Below, one piece after another: positions 49,701 through 59,460 of a DNA stretch of 64,000 bases (position 1 is the first letter of the stretch; every line of letters begins with the position of its first letter). The notes below the pieces were generated by a model that was not told the DNA's origin, made no database searches, and saw only the letters and a program-made list of their open reading frames with translations. The stretch is from Chaenocephalus aceratus (Eukaryota; Chordata; Actinopteri; Perciformes; Channichthyidae). The DNA lies in assembly GCA_023974075.1 (NCBI GenBank), contig CM043808.1, positions 22,964,227-23,028,226 on the forward strand, read 5' to 3'. Position numbers and translations under genes: made by a program.

Positions 49701-52700
49701 TTAAAAAAAAAAGCATAGCCACTGTAACCAAAAGGAGTAAGAAAGGAAACATAATGACATCAACTTAAAATCAAGTAATGAACTGAGCTTGTTTTATTAC
49801 ATTTAGTGGTAACGGTCAGGATGTTCTGAGGAAATGTAAAGCCTTCAAACGTCATCGGCTAATGCAAGGCTCCCATTATAGAACAATCATGTGCTCAATA
49901 ACATCACGCTGTTTCTGTGACTGTGTTTTTGACTGACACGAGATCATGCGCTTGACATTCCCATCGTGACTTTAAAGAAAGAAAAGATCGGGATGACTTG
50001 CATGGAGGTGACTCACGACATATTGGTGCAACACAGTCAATACACACAATATTTCATATCACCTATCAAATCCTTTAGGCTAGGTGTGTGTGTAGCATTA
50101 GCCAAGGGAAATAAGCCATCATTCCACACATATATAGAGATTTTACAGAGATCAGCTGTATTCTCTCAGACATTTGATTCCCAGCCTACAAGCATACATA
50201 CATCCCCCACTAACATGGTTAAGAGCACTTATTTGATCAACAGCACAAATACAACCTTTGCTTTTGGTTTTCGGGTTCGTGTTTTTTTGCAAAGTGGAGG
50301 TGGGATTCTTCCTGTGTATGAGTGTGTGTTAGTGTGGGTTGGAGCTCATATCTGGCTATCATCACTGGCCAGGTTCAGCTGAGTAAATAATGAAGCAGTA
50401 TAAGTTAATTCTGAAGCCTGTAACAAGAACCAGAAGTACTGGGGAAAAACAGAGCCAGGGAAATTAATTTATGGGACCTTCATGGCCTTTCTGCTCTGAG
50501 CCAGGGGCTGCAGGCACACACATGTACGCACACACACACACACACACACATACACACACACACATACACACACAGTGTATGATTGGATTACTGTGGCCGA
50601 ACTTGGGAGTATCTGGCTGCACAATATGCTATTAATGTGCTCTGTAGTAACTGGCCTCCTGCACATGGTAGTATACAATGTAAGAATGATACATGACTAA
50701 CTGCCCACAGTAGGATACTACCCGTTTTATTCTATTAGGGTATTTCCAGAGTGGGAGGGGGTAGTCCACGTTATGCCGTGAACGACCAACAAGCAGTTTA
50801 AATACAATGATAAAGCGTTGACCTTTTGACCTCCTTCGGTCTTTTTCTCCTCTAGAATCTGAGTCTGGTTGCAGGCGGATGCCGCAGCAATCTCAGGAAG
50901 CAGATCCAGATAGCTCACCTGTTTGGGGTGCCGGTCGTGGTGGCGCTCAATGTCTTCAAGTAAGATGCATGCAGACACACACATTCACAAAATTATAAGC
51001 TAATACAAGTCACCAACCTTTCAATATATGCATAGAAATGGATCGTGAATTAGTGGTAGTAAAGTGTTTCATGTAGTTGATTTGCAGGATTTGTTTTTTT
51101 ATTCTTACTCAAGTACATCTGTAATAAAATATATTAACTACTACTCCAGTTACTTTGGGATACTCACTACTTTTAAATTTTTTTTTCGATTTAGCTGAGT
51201 TTACACCACCAATTGACTGGCAGATTAGATAAGACTTTTTTAAGAGGTACATTTAAACTCTTTATTTTTTAATTTAACATGAGTCAATATAACTTGAAGT
51301 AAAAATACTTCTCTTTGAATAATACAACTACTTGAGTACTGGTTTCTGTTCTTTACCCACCACTAAGGAGCAGTAATAGGATAGTCTGCACATTCCCTGA
51401 GCACACAAAAGCACCATTTTGTAACTTTAATATGTATCTTAATCTCGATATGTAATTTGTCACCATTACAAACAAGCACTGCTTACAATGTTTCCTCTGG
51501 TGATCCTTAGGACGGACACCCAGGCAGAGATTGACCTTGTGTGTGAGATAGCAAAAGAGTGTGGAGCATCTGAAGCTGTGCCGTGTCACCACTGGGCGCA
51601 GGGTGGCCGCGGCTCCATCCAGCTCGCCAAGGCTGTCCATGAAGCTGCCAGCAGAACCAGCGACTTCCAGTTCCTGTACAACACAGAGGTGAGAGCAGAT
51701 ACTGTAGAGGGAAAATCACAAAAAAGTCTGTTTTTCAGTTTATGTGCACTCTAGGCTTCAAGTCTCCACATCACACTTGATTTAGTTGCACATTGGACCA
51801 GGATTTGCAACCAAACTGCTCTCGATGTCATAAACTATGCTTGTGTGAAACTGAGATATAAGTTGAGCACAACATAACTGAAAAACAAAACTCTGCACAT
51901 ACTGTAATGTACATCATTCTGTATAGTGAAGCTCAAAAACCCAGGTAAAGTAACTATAAGCAAGCTGTGAATGATGCTGCTACCAGAATCAGGGACTGCA
52001 GAGAAAGATGAAAAACTAGAAAGTAACTCAACTTTTGCAGACCTACGCAACGGCCAAATATCACAAATTGAATAAAGAAATATTTTATGTTTTTGCCATA
52101 TCCTCTCCAAATTGTAATGTGTTCTGCCGTGGCCCATGCTATACCCTACCACACATTTTCATGAAAATTGTGTCAATAGTTTTTTCTGAAAAACAAACGG
52201 ACTGAACCGAAAACATATCCGCCTCGATGAAGCTAACAAAGGAATGCAGTGTCTAGTATGAAACGCACAGTAAAAGTCAAACATGTTCAATTATTTCATT
52301 TGCACTGTGTAGCCCTGGTTAACCCTGACGTCACACGGACGTGTACTCACAAATCTAATTTGCTTGATTACTTCCTTTTGAGTGCACATGTTGTTTCCAC
52401 CTGCTTCTCATGCAATGTTTCCCCCTTAGATGCCAATAGTGGAGAAGATCAGGACAATTGCCCAAAAAGTGTACGGAGCTGATGACATAGAGCTGACTCC
52501 AGAGGCCAAGGCTAAAATTGATTACTACAATCAACAGGTGAGATCATTATAAGCACTGACTTTCCCATTGTCGGCTGCTCACCTCCTTCTGTCTTTTTGT
52601 GTCTTTATAACTTATACACATAAAGACATATTAACCAATCTTGTTTCCTCCGTCCTATATTTAGGGATATGGTTCATTGCCCATCTGCATGGCCAAGACT

Positions 52701-55700
52701 CACCTGTCCCTGTCCCACATGCCTAACAAGAAGGGCGTACCCACTGGATTCGTTTTGCCAATCCGAGATGTTCGTGCTAGCATTGGGGCTGGTTTCATTT
52801 ACCCACTAGTGGGAACGGTACGTAACGGTATAGTGCAACAGCTCAGAGCAGTATGCTAATGTTGACTTCAGCCTGAGTGACTTATAGCTCACTGAGACAG
52901 AGTTTTCTTAAATTCCATTCAAAATGGCATTTTAAAAGTCTTAGTAGAAAATGTGCCCGCAGGAAAATGAATGATTACATTTCTACGTAACTTCGGGTCG
53001 GGCAAATAAGCAGCCGTTTGCATCAAGTTCAACATATCAACTCAAACGTGATCATCTTCCAATAATTAAGTCAAATCTGAAACAAGTTGGGCATGTTTAC
53101 CCTCAAAGATTTATATGCATTTTGTCTTTGAACCAAAGGTTGTTGTATTGGTGCATTACAGATTATCTTTGAGAAGTCTTATGATAGAATTAGTTTTGAC
53201 TGATGAGCGTCGTAAATAAACGGATGTGTGTTCAAATCAGTTGTCTTGGGAGCCTGGTCTTAAAGTGCCCGGACTTCAAAAATGTTTGTCTTGATTACTT
53301 CTTAAGTGTCTCCAGAGAGCTAGTAGTTATGTTCATGACTCCAGACGGCTCTGCGACCATCTCCCCACATGGGATCATGCAGGTGCTATAAACATTTCTC
53401 GTCATACTTCATCCTCTTGTTTTCCTGATGACCTTATTACTGAGCTGGTTAGAGGTGAGCTGGGCTAGCTGGAGCCTCTCTGCCGATGATAGGCCAGGCA
53501 GGAAGGAAGCAGCTTCCTGAGCGTTTTGCCTCCTGCTGTTTCACCAGCGTGCCCTGAGGGATGGACTTTGATACACTGAGGTTGAGGTGTCAAACGCCGG
53601 GCATGCTGGGGAAGGTATGGCAGTGTCTGTCCAGTCTCCAAACCCTTGCCTTTGATCTGCTGTGGCCCGCGGAGCCGCTGGCACGTTGACAACCCTTGAA
53701 CTGCGACTCCTCACCCAAAGGAAGTCTCCAAAATGCTCTTTGAACTCATTGGCTTAGCCTCCGTCTACCAGACTGATCCAAAGAGATTCTCCAGCCAATG
53801 ACAATTTGAAACTTTTTTTTGGGTTAAAACGTCAAGGTTATTCAATTTTCCTGTCCTTTACAGTATCGCTAGAGGGTAATATTTCAGATTTTTTGAAAAG
53901 ACGTTGAAAGAGACCCATTAGGAGGAAATGTAGCGGGTGAAAGTAAAGCAAGAACAGAGGCTAGCGTGTGAGCATCTGCATACTGTCACATGAACTTCAA
54001 GCAATCATATCATTACATCAAATAAAAAGTGTATTATCTTTCTTTTTATGAAAAAGAAAACCTAAACATAATTGTGCTTCTTCATAATATGTTTTTTTCT
54101 TTTAATTACCAAACTCTGAGGTCATTAGAGACTCCAAAAAGTGGAAAAATCTCACCAGCCAAACTCCTGAAGCGTGAGTGTGAGAGAAGAGGGAGAGTTT
54201 GAGGGGGTTAGGGGTCTTTACAGGGTGAAGAATCAGGAAGGGGCTGATGTCATTCTCCAGATATGTGAGGGAGGGGTCGCTAGCAGAACAATAGATCTCT
54301 TTAGAGTTCATATCCCGTTAGAGCTGCCCCACTGCAGATTTATAGAAACCCCCCCTCTATGGCTGGATATTCCAGGATTGGTTAATAATTGACGAGATGT
54401 AAATCGGCTAAAGCGCTGTGATAACATCTAAGAGAGAAAGCACGCATAGGATGAAAGTAGACCTTCATTTATGTGGTGAGTTTAATGACCCAAAGACCAG
54501 CTAGCTCAGTAAATCCAGGCAGCTCTTCAACTGCAGTCTTACTTCAGTTACAGTAAAACTAATGTAGAGATGTAACATGACACTGCGGTTGTATTGATAT
54601 ATATTTTTCTGGTAGTTAATATTTATGTAGTCACACTTAAACCTGAGCCCTAAACAACACTCAGACTTGTCTCTGTGAAGTTCAAAGTGCTCCCTCTGGG
54701 AAGCAATTCACTCTCAGGTGAGAGTTCAAACTGCAGCCGTGAACTCTTCGATCTCATCAATGTAACTCCACCTGTCTAGTCACCAGGTAATTATGTTCAT
54801 CCATTTTGACAAGAGTCATTGGATGAACTTACAGCCCAACATTAGGAGCATCAATGACCCGGTTTATTAAATGTTTACTCGCACGCTTGCCGTTATTTTA
54901 ACATTGATCTCCTTCTAACGCTCCATTAATTTTAAATGGTACGATTTTATAATCCCCCTCAATCCCCTTCTGTGCCTGTTGTTGACCGAGGCTCTCCTCC
55001 AGAATCAGTGGGGGGTAGATATCCAGCTACATTGTCTCCTCCAGGGTTTCCCCCGACAAAGAAGCATTGTGTTTGGGCATAATGGAGGGACTGATTTGGC
55101 TGAGTGGAGTTTCCAACTTTAGCCACGGAGTGTTGTGTGTTTTTGCGAGTGCCATCTTGTTCTCAGGCTGGAGAGGAGCAGCAGAACAGCGCATCCTTTG
55201 TTGCTTTCAAACCTTGGCAGTTAGTCTTCACATTTAGCATCTTTTGATATTTAAATGTGCAGCCTGATACTGAGGACCAGAAAGCTGAGAGAAGTTTGGG
55301 CATCAAATGATTTCAAAGCAGTTATTTTTTTAGTTTTCTTTTTGCGAGTTTAGAATGTCATTTCTTCCTCTGAGAGGTATAGTCCAACTGAAACAGTGGC
55401 GTCTTGGTGATGGGCGATGGTAGATATTTCTTTATTGCAGCTCTGCTTTGTTATTTATGATGGCAAGACGGGTGCATTGTCATGCTTTCTCACCACATTT
55501 GATGGTAATAGTAGCTCACTCTGTGGACGGAGGTCCTCTTTAGCAGTGTGAACTACAACCAGCATGGCCTACCTCCCGTTTGTTATTAACAATAAAGCAA
55601 TGATTTTTACTTTGATCCATTAAATACATTTACAATATAGGAAACAATTATGATATTATAGTTAGTCATTTTATTGTCTTATTGGACATTTGTATGGCCC

Positions 55701-58218
55701 TGCCATTTAATTTTTGAACAAAACACAGCGATATTAATAGAAAGAAAGTCTGTAGATGTAGCTTCTTTTTTTTTTACTTATCCTTCTATCTTGTGATATA
55801 CACATGCTTGTACATCATGACTATTCAGGAAGAAAAAACACATTTTCTGATGCAGTTTAGTGATACTGCTTAACCTTGGAGTGTTTCATGCCAAGCCGTA
55901 TAATGTGCTTCAACAGTGAGTCACATGGCATTGTGTGGGAAAATGTAAGTTCATTTTATTTCAAAGACCAGGGACCTGATGGCAGAGGGATTACTTTACT
56001 TTTCTTTTAGTTGTAACATCACAACATCCAAACACTGCTGCGTGACGTCACTAAGGAATTGATCAAGGGGAGAAAGTAAAGTAATCCCTCTGCCGTCATT
56101 GTTCCTAATGTGTCCATTAGAATAAAGGGTGACGCATTGATATTGAATTCCTTTAATGCTGTTTTAGTCTGAGTCATCTTTAGTTAAAGCTGTATTGATG
56201 GTCGTGACCCAGAGCAGAGTCGGGAAACTGTGGCGGTCACTGTTGATATCAGACCAGCCAACAATAAGAGGGAGCCGTTGGCATCCGCTCTGTGGGATTA
56301 TGTAAGCATGCACTCCTCATTCTGTCCCTTGGTTTACATGCAGTTTCCTCAGACAGGAAATTGGCTGGTCACTTCCTCCTGTCTTATGTCCACTAATGGG
56401 CCCATAAAAGTGGCCCTGGGTCAGAGGGAAGGAGGCACGCAAAGAATGTTGCTCCCTGTCTAATGAGCAAGATAATTACCTTTTTTAGCTTGCATGTGAA
56501 TTGTACCGATTTTTTCTTTTCATCTGTCATACCACAGACACTACGGCAACTCATTTATTGATTGGAAACTTAAGATTCAAATTAGTTTCGGCACCCAAAC
56601 CAAACTCCAGCGTGTGCTGTTGACCTCTGGTCTCGCTGACTGTACTACATCGCCCCCCCTGATAGAAGTGAGCTATCAGCTGGTAATAGTAACACTCATG
56701 ATCATATACAAACACACACACACACACATCTAAAAGTACCTTTCTTTTCTTACGCTAATTTACATAAAAATGCAGCTTCTTTTAGCTTATTATCTATCCA
56801 ATTAATCTCAATGTGATTCTTGAAACTCAGGAGTTTTGTCTGACCCCCGTCCTCGAGCAGTTTGATAGTCATTATCCCCAGTATGATTTTGGATATGGCC
56901 TTCAAACGTTTCAAGAGTTTTCCCCTTTTGTTATCTATATTTTGAAGACCGTTAAAACAAAGCCACCATTGTCTCAATTCATTCAAATTCAAATTCAAAA
57001 GCTTTTATTGTCATTGTACATATATACAACGAGATTCATGGTTGCTGCTCCAGCGAGTGCTTTAGACATCACTGCTAAAGTAGAGGTTGTCTACACATTG
57101 ATCCTCTGTCTGCCCAGAGTTAATGACTCTAGATTCTAGTTATTGAACCTGTAGGGGGTGATCCTCTGTCTCTGCCACGTTTCATACCAAGGCGGGGCGT
57201 ATTGTCTTTAGGTTTAAAACAGCTGTGTTGTGGCAAAGGCTTTAATATGAGGTTACAGTTATTATCTTGATAGTAATCTTAACGTTCTTATATTGTTCTG
57301 ATGTCACTGACATTTTGATGAGACAAAAATATAAACCATCTGCAAGTACTTGATCATCAGGGAGGTCCCTTCATTCAGCAGATAGAAGAAATAATGTGGT
57401 GTATTCTTTCATGTCATCTTTTGTTATCATTTAATAATAATAATAATGAGTTCCATTTATAAAGCACTTCATATTTGAATGCAAATCCCGAAGTGCTACA
57501 AGTAGTGAGCATGAACAGTATAAATAAACATTACACAATACGGTAGAATTAATTAAAAAGCAATAAAATACATTTGAGATGTATCGGTATATTTATATTT
57601 TTCATAAATAAACTGCTTACAGTTTGCATGTGTGTGTAAAGCATATTTCAGTGCAGCTGCATTGTCTCCCACATAGCGTGTGTCTCTACGATAAGAACTC
57701 AAGGCTAAACATAAATTCACAGGGGACACTTTTTCACTTTTATTCAAGAAAGATCTGGAAAAATGTGTAATTATTTCTTTAAAGATAAGTAGAGTGTTTT
57801 TTTGTGTGCTTTAAAAGTAAAATACTTTAAATGGGAAAACATTTGGCTGGGGCAGCCAATCTTGCATTGCAAGTATTTTTGTACCATATTTGATTGGACC
57901 CAAACACCTGAAATGAAAGCCACATTTAAAAAATCACAAGGTTTTACAAGATAAAGGATTACATCTTCATCTTAACCGTCATGATTTTTTTAATAAATCT
58001 AATTCTATTTACATGTAAACAGTTTACCTGCACTATTTGTATTGCACTATTGTATTATATGATATTGCTTCTTATGTCTTAGTTCCCTCCAGTTAAGTTC
58101 CCTCTCTCTACTTGTATTGTGTCCTCAGATGAGCACCATGCCGGGCCTGCCAACCCGACCTTGTTTCTACGACATCGACCTTGACCCGGTCACAGAGGAG
58201 ATCACTGGGCTCTTCTGA
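25903..58218 (+). CDS. mthfd1l: Mitochondrial monofunctional C1-tetrahydrofolate synthase (10-formyl-THF synthetase), 27 coding exons
   Basis: The exons join without any phase conflict to 2,913 coding bases, or 970 residues, close to the family's usual length. The protein ligates formate to tetrahydrofolate using ATP in the mitochondrial matrix (reversibly, to release formate). An Arg-rich, acid-poor N terminus (about residues 1-50) fits a mitochondrial presequence. Residues from about 60 to 350 form a degenerate dehydrogenase/cyclohydrolase domain: the DVDG motif remains, but the expected Tyr and Gln positions read Leu115 and His162. From about 360 the synthetase domain has the P-loop PLGEGKST (416-422), the block [23 protein letters not shown] (from 476), [13 protein letters not shown] and the C terminus [19 protein letters not shown]. 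Two hAT copies and one hAT end lie in its introns. No frameshift or stop was seen. Confidence 0.97.
27205..27289 (+). CDS. mthfd1l: mthfd1l exon 2 (residues 79-107)
   Basis: Acceptor TTTCACAG, donor ACAG/GTATTG. Reads [19 protein letters not shown], then IQPLLAIIQ. Phase 2 in, 0 out. Confidence 0.95.
27567..27617 (+). CDS. mthfd1l: mthfd1l exon 3 (residues 108-124)
   Basis: 17 codons, [17 protein letters not shown], phase 0 both sides, with donor AAGG/GTAAAG. This is the segment where active family members carry Tyr-x-x-x-Lys; here Leu115 and Lys119 occupy those places by my alignment. Confidence 0.93.
27734..27787 (+). CDS. mthfd1l: mthfd1l exon 4 (residues 125-142)
   Basis: 18 codons, [18 protein letters not shown], acceptor CCCGCAG, donor GAT/GTAAGT. 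Confidence 0.95.
28566..28690 (+). CDS. mthfd1l: mthfd1l exon 5 (residues 143-184)
   Basis: Contains [18 protein letters not shown] and EKDVDG. His162 stands where active dehydrogenases have Gln in the QLPL motif; DVDG is kept. Donor ACGG/GTAAAA, phase 2. Confidence 0.95.
28691..29400. other. mthfd1l intron 5
   Basis: About 710 bases of AT-rich intron with no feature that I recognise. Confidence 0.6.
29401..29501 (+). CDS. mthfd1l: mthfd1l exon 6 (residues 184-218)
   Basis: Reads [20 protein letters not shown], then [13 protein letters not shown]. The acceptor TTATAG ends at 29400. Phase 2 in, phase 1 out. Confidence 0.94.
29770..30046. mobile_element. hAT element end, truncated (mthfd1l intron 6)
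   Basis: The right end AAGGTTGCCGACCCCTG at about 30030-30046 is a typical hAT terminus (complement CAGGGGTCGGCAACC). GC-rich text before it (GCCCGCCCCCCC) suits an element interior. I found no matching left end or target duplication, so the left boundary is arbitrary. Confidence 0.6.
30148..30284 (+). CDS. mthfd1l: mthfd1l exon 7 (residues 218-263)
   Basis: Reads [20 protein letters not shown], then [20 protein letters not shown] replaces the VVGRS-type dinucleotide-binding loop of active dehydrogenases. Acceptor CTGCAG, donor ACAG/GTGTGT. Confidence 0.94.
30852..30963 (+). CDS. mthfd1l: mthfd1l exon 8 (residues 264-301)
   Basis: Reads [20 protein letters not shown], then [17 protein letters not shown]. 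Acceptor TTCCTAG, donor ACAG/GTATTG, phase 1 out. Confidence 0.94.
31084..31139 (+). CDS. mthfd1l: mthfd1l exon 9 (residues 301-319)
   Basis: Reads [18 protein letters not shown] after a split Asp codon. Acceptor GTTTTAG, donor ACAG/GTGCGT. Confidence 0.93.
31238..31335 (+). CDS. mthfd1l: mthfd1l exon 10 (residues 320-352)
   Basis: Reads [20 protein letters not shown], then [12 protein letters not shown]. This is the linker between the two domains. Donor CCAAG/GTATAC, phase 2. Confidence 0.93.
31483..31656 (+). CDS. mthfd1l: mthfd1l exon 11 (residues 352-410)
   Basis: Start of the synthetase domain: [20 protein letters not shown], then [16 protein letters not shown] and KYVLVAG. The donor GCTGG/GTGTGT is weak, but the frame requires it. 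Confidence 0.93.
31899..32035 (+). CDS. mthfd1l: mthfd1l exon 12 (residues 410-456, P-loop)
   Basis: [17 protein letters not shown] carries the nucleotide-binding loop of formate-THF ligases. It is followed by [18 protein letters not shown]. Donor AAAG/GTCAGC, phase 1. Confidence 0.96.
32548..32594 (+). CDS. mthfd1l: mthfd1l exon 13 (residues 456-471)
   Basis: A small 47-nt exon reading [15 protein letters not shown]. With exon 12 it makes KGGAAGGGY, the ligase family signature. Acceptor TGCCTAG, donor GAG/GTACGA. Confidence 0.95.
33156..33263 (+). CDS. mthfd1l: mthfd1l exon 14 (residues 472-507)
   Basis: [20 protein letters not shown] is strongly conserved in the family. Acceptor CTTCAG, donor AAG/GTGACC. 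Confidence 0.96.
33606..33680 (+). CDS. mthfd1l: mthfd1l exon 15 (residues 508-532)
   Basis: [20 protein letters not shown], then ISRLR. The acceptor CCCCAAG is weak but in phase. Donor GAGG/GTGAGT. Confidence 0.92.
34253..34355 (+). CDS. mthfd1l: mthfd1l exon 16 (residues 533-567)
   Basis: [20 protein letters not shown], then [14 protein letters not shown]. Acceptor ATTCCAG, donor AGAG/GTATCT, phase 1. Confidence 0.95.
35677..35753 (+). CDS. mthfd1l: mthfd1l exon 17 (residues 567-592)
   Basis: [20 protein letters not shown], then GQARE. Acceptor TTTCCAG, donor GGGAG/GTATTC. Confidence 0.95.
35900..37250. mobile_element. hAT element with a BED zinc-finger remnant (mthfd1l intron 17), 1,351 bp
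   Basis: The ends TAGAGATGT and ACATCCCTA are inverted (8 of 9 match) and flanked by an exact 8-bp duplication GTATACAT (35892-35899 and 37251-37258). The interior contains a reading fragment at about 36178-36264 ([20 protein letters not shown]). It resembles the start of a BED zinc finger, the DNA-binding part of hAT transposases. The rest of the transposase is gone. The right end has many TATCG units. Confidence 0.9.
36178..36264 (+). pseudogene. Fossil BED-type zinc finger of a hAT transposase
   Basis: In one frame this reads [20 protein letters not shown], then LFKKDG. The SxVWxHFG pattern is the opening of BED fingers. The expected Cys/His pairs downstream are not readable, so only a stub survives. 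Confidence 0.65.
37662..37717. repeat. (CA)n microsatellite, about 28 units (mthfd1l intron 17)
   Basis: A pure CA run of about 56 bases. Confidence 0.97.
38470..38610 (+). CDS. mthfd1l: mthfd1l exon 18 (residues 593-639)
   Basis: [20 protein letters not shown], then [19 protein letters not shown]. Acceptor TCCTCAG, donor CCTG/GTGGGT. Confidence 0.95.
39365..39433 (+). CDS. mthfd1l: mthfd1l exon 19 (residues 640-662)
   Basis: [20 protein letters not shown], then TLE. Acceptor CTGTCAG, donor CGAG/GTGAGG. Confidence 0.95.
39434..43907. other. mthfd1l intron 19 (4.5 kb)
   Basis: It contains one complete hAT copy (42533-43331). Otherwise I see only non-coding sequence with chance open frames. 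Confidence 0.7.
42533..43331. mobile_element. Non-autonomous hAT element, 799 bp (mthfd1l intron 19)
   Basis: The terminal repeats CAGCGGTTCCCAACC and GGTTGGGAACCGCTG are exact inverses over 15 bases. They are flanked by an exact 8-bp duplication CTCTAAAC (42525-42532 and 43332-43339). The sequence is the Charlie-like CAGNGGTT type. No transposase frame is seen. Confidence 0.95.
43908..44019 (+). CDS. mthfd1l: mthfd1l exon 20 (residues 663-700)
   Basis: [20 protein letters not shown], then [17 protein letters not shown]. Acceptor TTGCAG, donor TGTGG/GTAAG, phase 1. Confidence 0.96.
44020..49012. other. mthfd1l intron 20 (5.0 kb)
   Basis: I found no transposon with readable ends and no RNA gene. 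One frame at 46671-46871 looks slightly protein-like but has no family or splice support. Confidence 0.6.
49013..49152 (+). CDS. mthfd1l: mthfd1l exon 21 (residues 700-746)
   Basis: [20 protein letters not shown], then [18 protein letters not shown], the second ligase signature. Acceptor CCTCACAG, donor AAAT/GTAAGT. Confidence 0.97.
49620..49661 (+). CDS. mthfd1l: mthfd1l exon 22 (residues 747-760)
   Basis: 14 codons, [14 protein letters not shown]. Acceptor TTTACAG, donor TGAG/GTATGA. Confidence 0.92.
50529..50574. repeat. (CA)n/(CATA) microsatellite (mthfd1l intron 22)
   Basis: An interrupted CA repeat of about 46 bases. Confidence 0.95.
50856..50959 (+). CDS. mthfd1l: mthfd1l exon 23 (residues 761-795)
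   Basis: [20 protein letters not shown], then [14 protein letters not shown]. Acceptor CCTCTAG, donor CAA/GTAAGA, phase 2. Confidence 0.96.
51050..51365. repeat. Common teleost interspersed repeat, diverged copy (mthfd1l intron 23)
   Basis: Contains TTACTCAAGTACATCTGTAA and, at the far end, ACTACTTGAGTACTGGTTTC, followed by TTTACCCACCAC. The stacked ACTCAAGTAC/ACTTGAGTAC blocks match the repeat at 19909-20225. The limits are approximate. Confidence 0.5.
51511..51688 (+). CDS. mthfd1l: mthfd1l exon 24 (residues 795-854)
   Basis: [20 protein letters not shown], then [20 protein letters not shown] and FQFLYNTE. Acceptor TCCTTAG, donor AGAG/GTGAGA. Confidence 0.96.
52430..52537 (+). CDS. mthfd1l: mthfd1l exon 25 (residues 855-890)
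   Basis: [20 protein letters not shown], then [16 protein letters not shown]. Acceptor CCCCTTAG, donor ACAG/GTGAGA. Confidence 0.96.
52665..52817 (+). CDS. mthfd1l: mthfd1l exon 26 (residues 891-941)
   Basis: [20 protein letters not shown], then [17 protein letters not shown]. Acceptor ATATTTAG, donor AACG/GTACGT. Confidence 0.97.
55976..56099. repeat. Foldback: 28-base inverted arms around about 70 bp (mthfd1l last intron)
   Basis: GGCAGAGGGATTACTTTACT on the left reappears inverted as AGTAAAGTAATCCCTCTGCC on the right. Further flanking matches bring the arms to about 28 bases with one or two differences. It may be a small MITE or a degraded foldback transposon. Confidence 0.75.
56983..57075 (-). 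mobile_element. LINE 3' end fragment with (AATTTG)n tail
   Basis: Read on the minus strand it gives AATCTCGTTGTATATATGTA, then CAATGACAATAAAAGC, then TTTGAA units. This is the usual 3' terminus of CR1/L2-type fish LINEs: a CAATGACAATAAA block followed by short tandem units. Only the tail is present. Confidence 0.6.
57430..57560 (+). repeat. Interspersed repeat fragment (TTTATAAAGCACTTC head)
   Basis: It begins with an (AAT)n run and then CCATTTATAAAGCACTTCAT, later AAGTGCTACAAG. This head resembles that of the longer repeat at 63340-63720. Confidence 0.45.
58129..58218 (+). CDS. mthfd1l: mthfd1l exon 27 (residues 942-970 and stop)
   Basis: Acceptor GTCCTCAG, then [20 protein letters not shown] and ITGLF, then TGA. 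The C terminus is strongly conserved in the family. Confidence 0.97.
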   Translation: MSTMPGLPTRPCFYDIDLDPVTEEITGLF

Positions 58219-59460
58219 AGCGCGCTTCAAAGATAGATGTTGTCTCAGGTATCCTCTATTGCACATCAACATAAAATGTTCCATAAACCGTCCCAGCCTT
58301 TTTGAAGGATCATCCATTGTGTCATTATAAATATTTTACGAGCTGTCATTGTCTCTATTGCTAGACTTTATTTCCTCCCTGGAGTATTTAGTTTACTACC
58401 TCATTCACTCAGTGCCGAGACTCCAGTCTGTGAGGATACTCTCACTTATACACTCTTTAGATCATCATTCTGTTTTGTTTTTTTGTCCAGGTTCCTGCTC
58501 TGTACTCGTGATCCCCTGCTCCACGCGTGCACCATCAGACTCATCTATGCCCTCTATCTTTGACAGGAAGTGCTTTCTTTGCCCTCTATTTTCTGGTGGA
58601 AAAGATTACTGAAGCTTTAGCTTAATGCTGTATTTGCACATCTGTTTGACATGCCGAAGATGACCTCATACAGCCATATTAAGTGCATTTTATGTTTTAT
58701 TTTTATGCTTTTGCTTTTATGCTGTTTTCAACTCATTGTCTTCTTTTGGGAACTTTTACTCAAATGTCTTATAACAGTGCCTTGTTTTTGACGCATGTCA
58801 TACGTTTTTGACTTGAAATAGGCAGAGTTTGTGTATTTATTTACTAAAATTCTGATGAACGCACACAATTCCATTATGTAACCTCTTTTGTCTTAACCTG
58901 CAGGATGCTGCTGAATATCCAATATGCTCTTGAAAAATCACTACAAGTTACACAAGTTTGACTCATCAGTTCAAATGATTGTGAGGGATACTTTTCAAGT
59001 ATTACATTGTTGTGCTAATTGTTTTTGTTTAAGCAGGGGTGATGCATTTTAATATCAGTTTGGTGACTTTAATGACTTAAACAACAGCCTTTCCAGGTCA
59101 TTGCTGTGTGGAATGGCTTTTCTGCTATTTTCTCTAAAGGTTAATACTTTATTAAATAAAGGTACAATGTTCAGCATGTGGTTCTTCTCCAAACAGCTGA
59201 ATGTTACTCTGCTCTGACATTCTCAAATGGGCACATGTTTCTGTGTCCGAACCCTTTACTTACCCTGGGAAAGAGTGAATAAACAAGTCACAATTAAACT
59301 GCCGCTGTGACTGAAACTATGTTTAAAGTTGCATTGTTCAAACCCTAAGCCAAATGTTTTGTAACCAGTGTGAACCCCAACAATGACGAAAAACAAGGTT
59401 AGATCTTCAGAGATCAAATGTGTGTGCCTTTCTAATAAACCTTAAGAAAAAAATAAAAGC
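58219..59460 (+). other. mthfd1l: mthfd1l 3' UTR (extent uncertain)
   Basis: AATAAA signals occur at 59155-59160, 59278-59283, 59434-59439 and 59452-59457, so the mRNA end is likely between about 59.18 and 59.48 kb. A donor-like CAG/GTATCC at 58250 and an acceptor-like GTCCAG near 58490 could allow an optional intron in the UTR. Confidence 0.6.
59155..59160 (+). terminator. Candidate poly(A) signal AATAAA of mthfd1l
   Basis: First canonical AATAAA after the stop. A GT-rich stretch (ATGTTCAGCATGTGGTT) follows within 30 bases. Confidence 0.5.

Larger units (their letters stand above)
52818..58128. other. mthfd1l last intron (5.3 kb)
   Basis: The largest intron. It carries a foldback at 55976-56099, a LINE 3' tail at 56983-57075 and a repeat fragment at about 57430-57560. 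No coding exon was found between exons 26 and 27. Confidence 0.7.
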
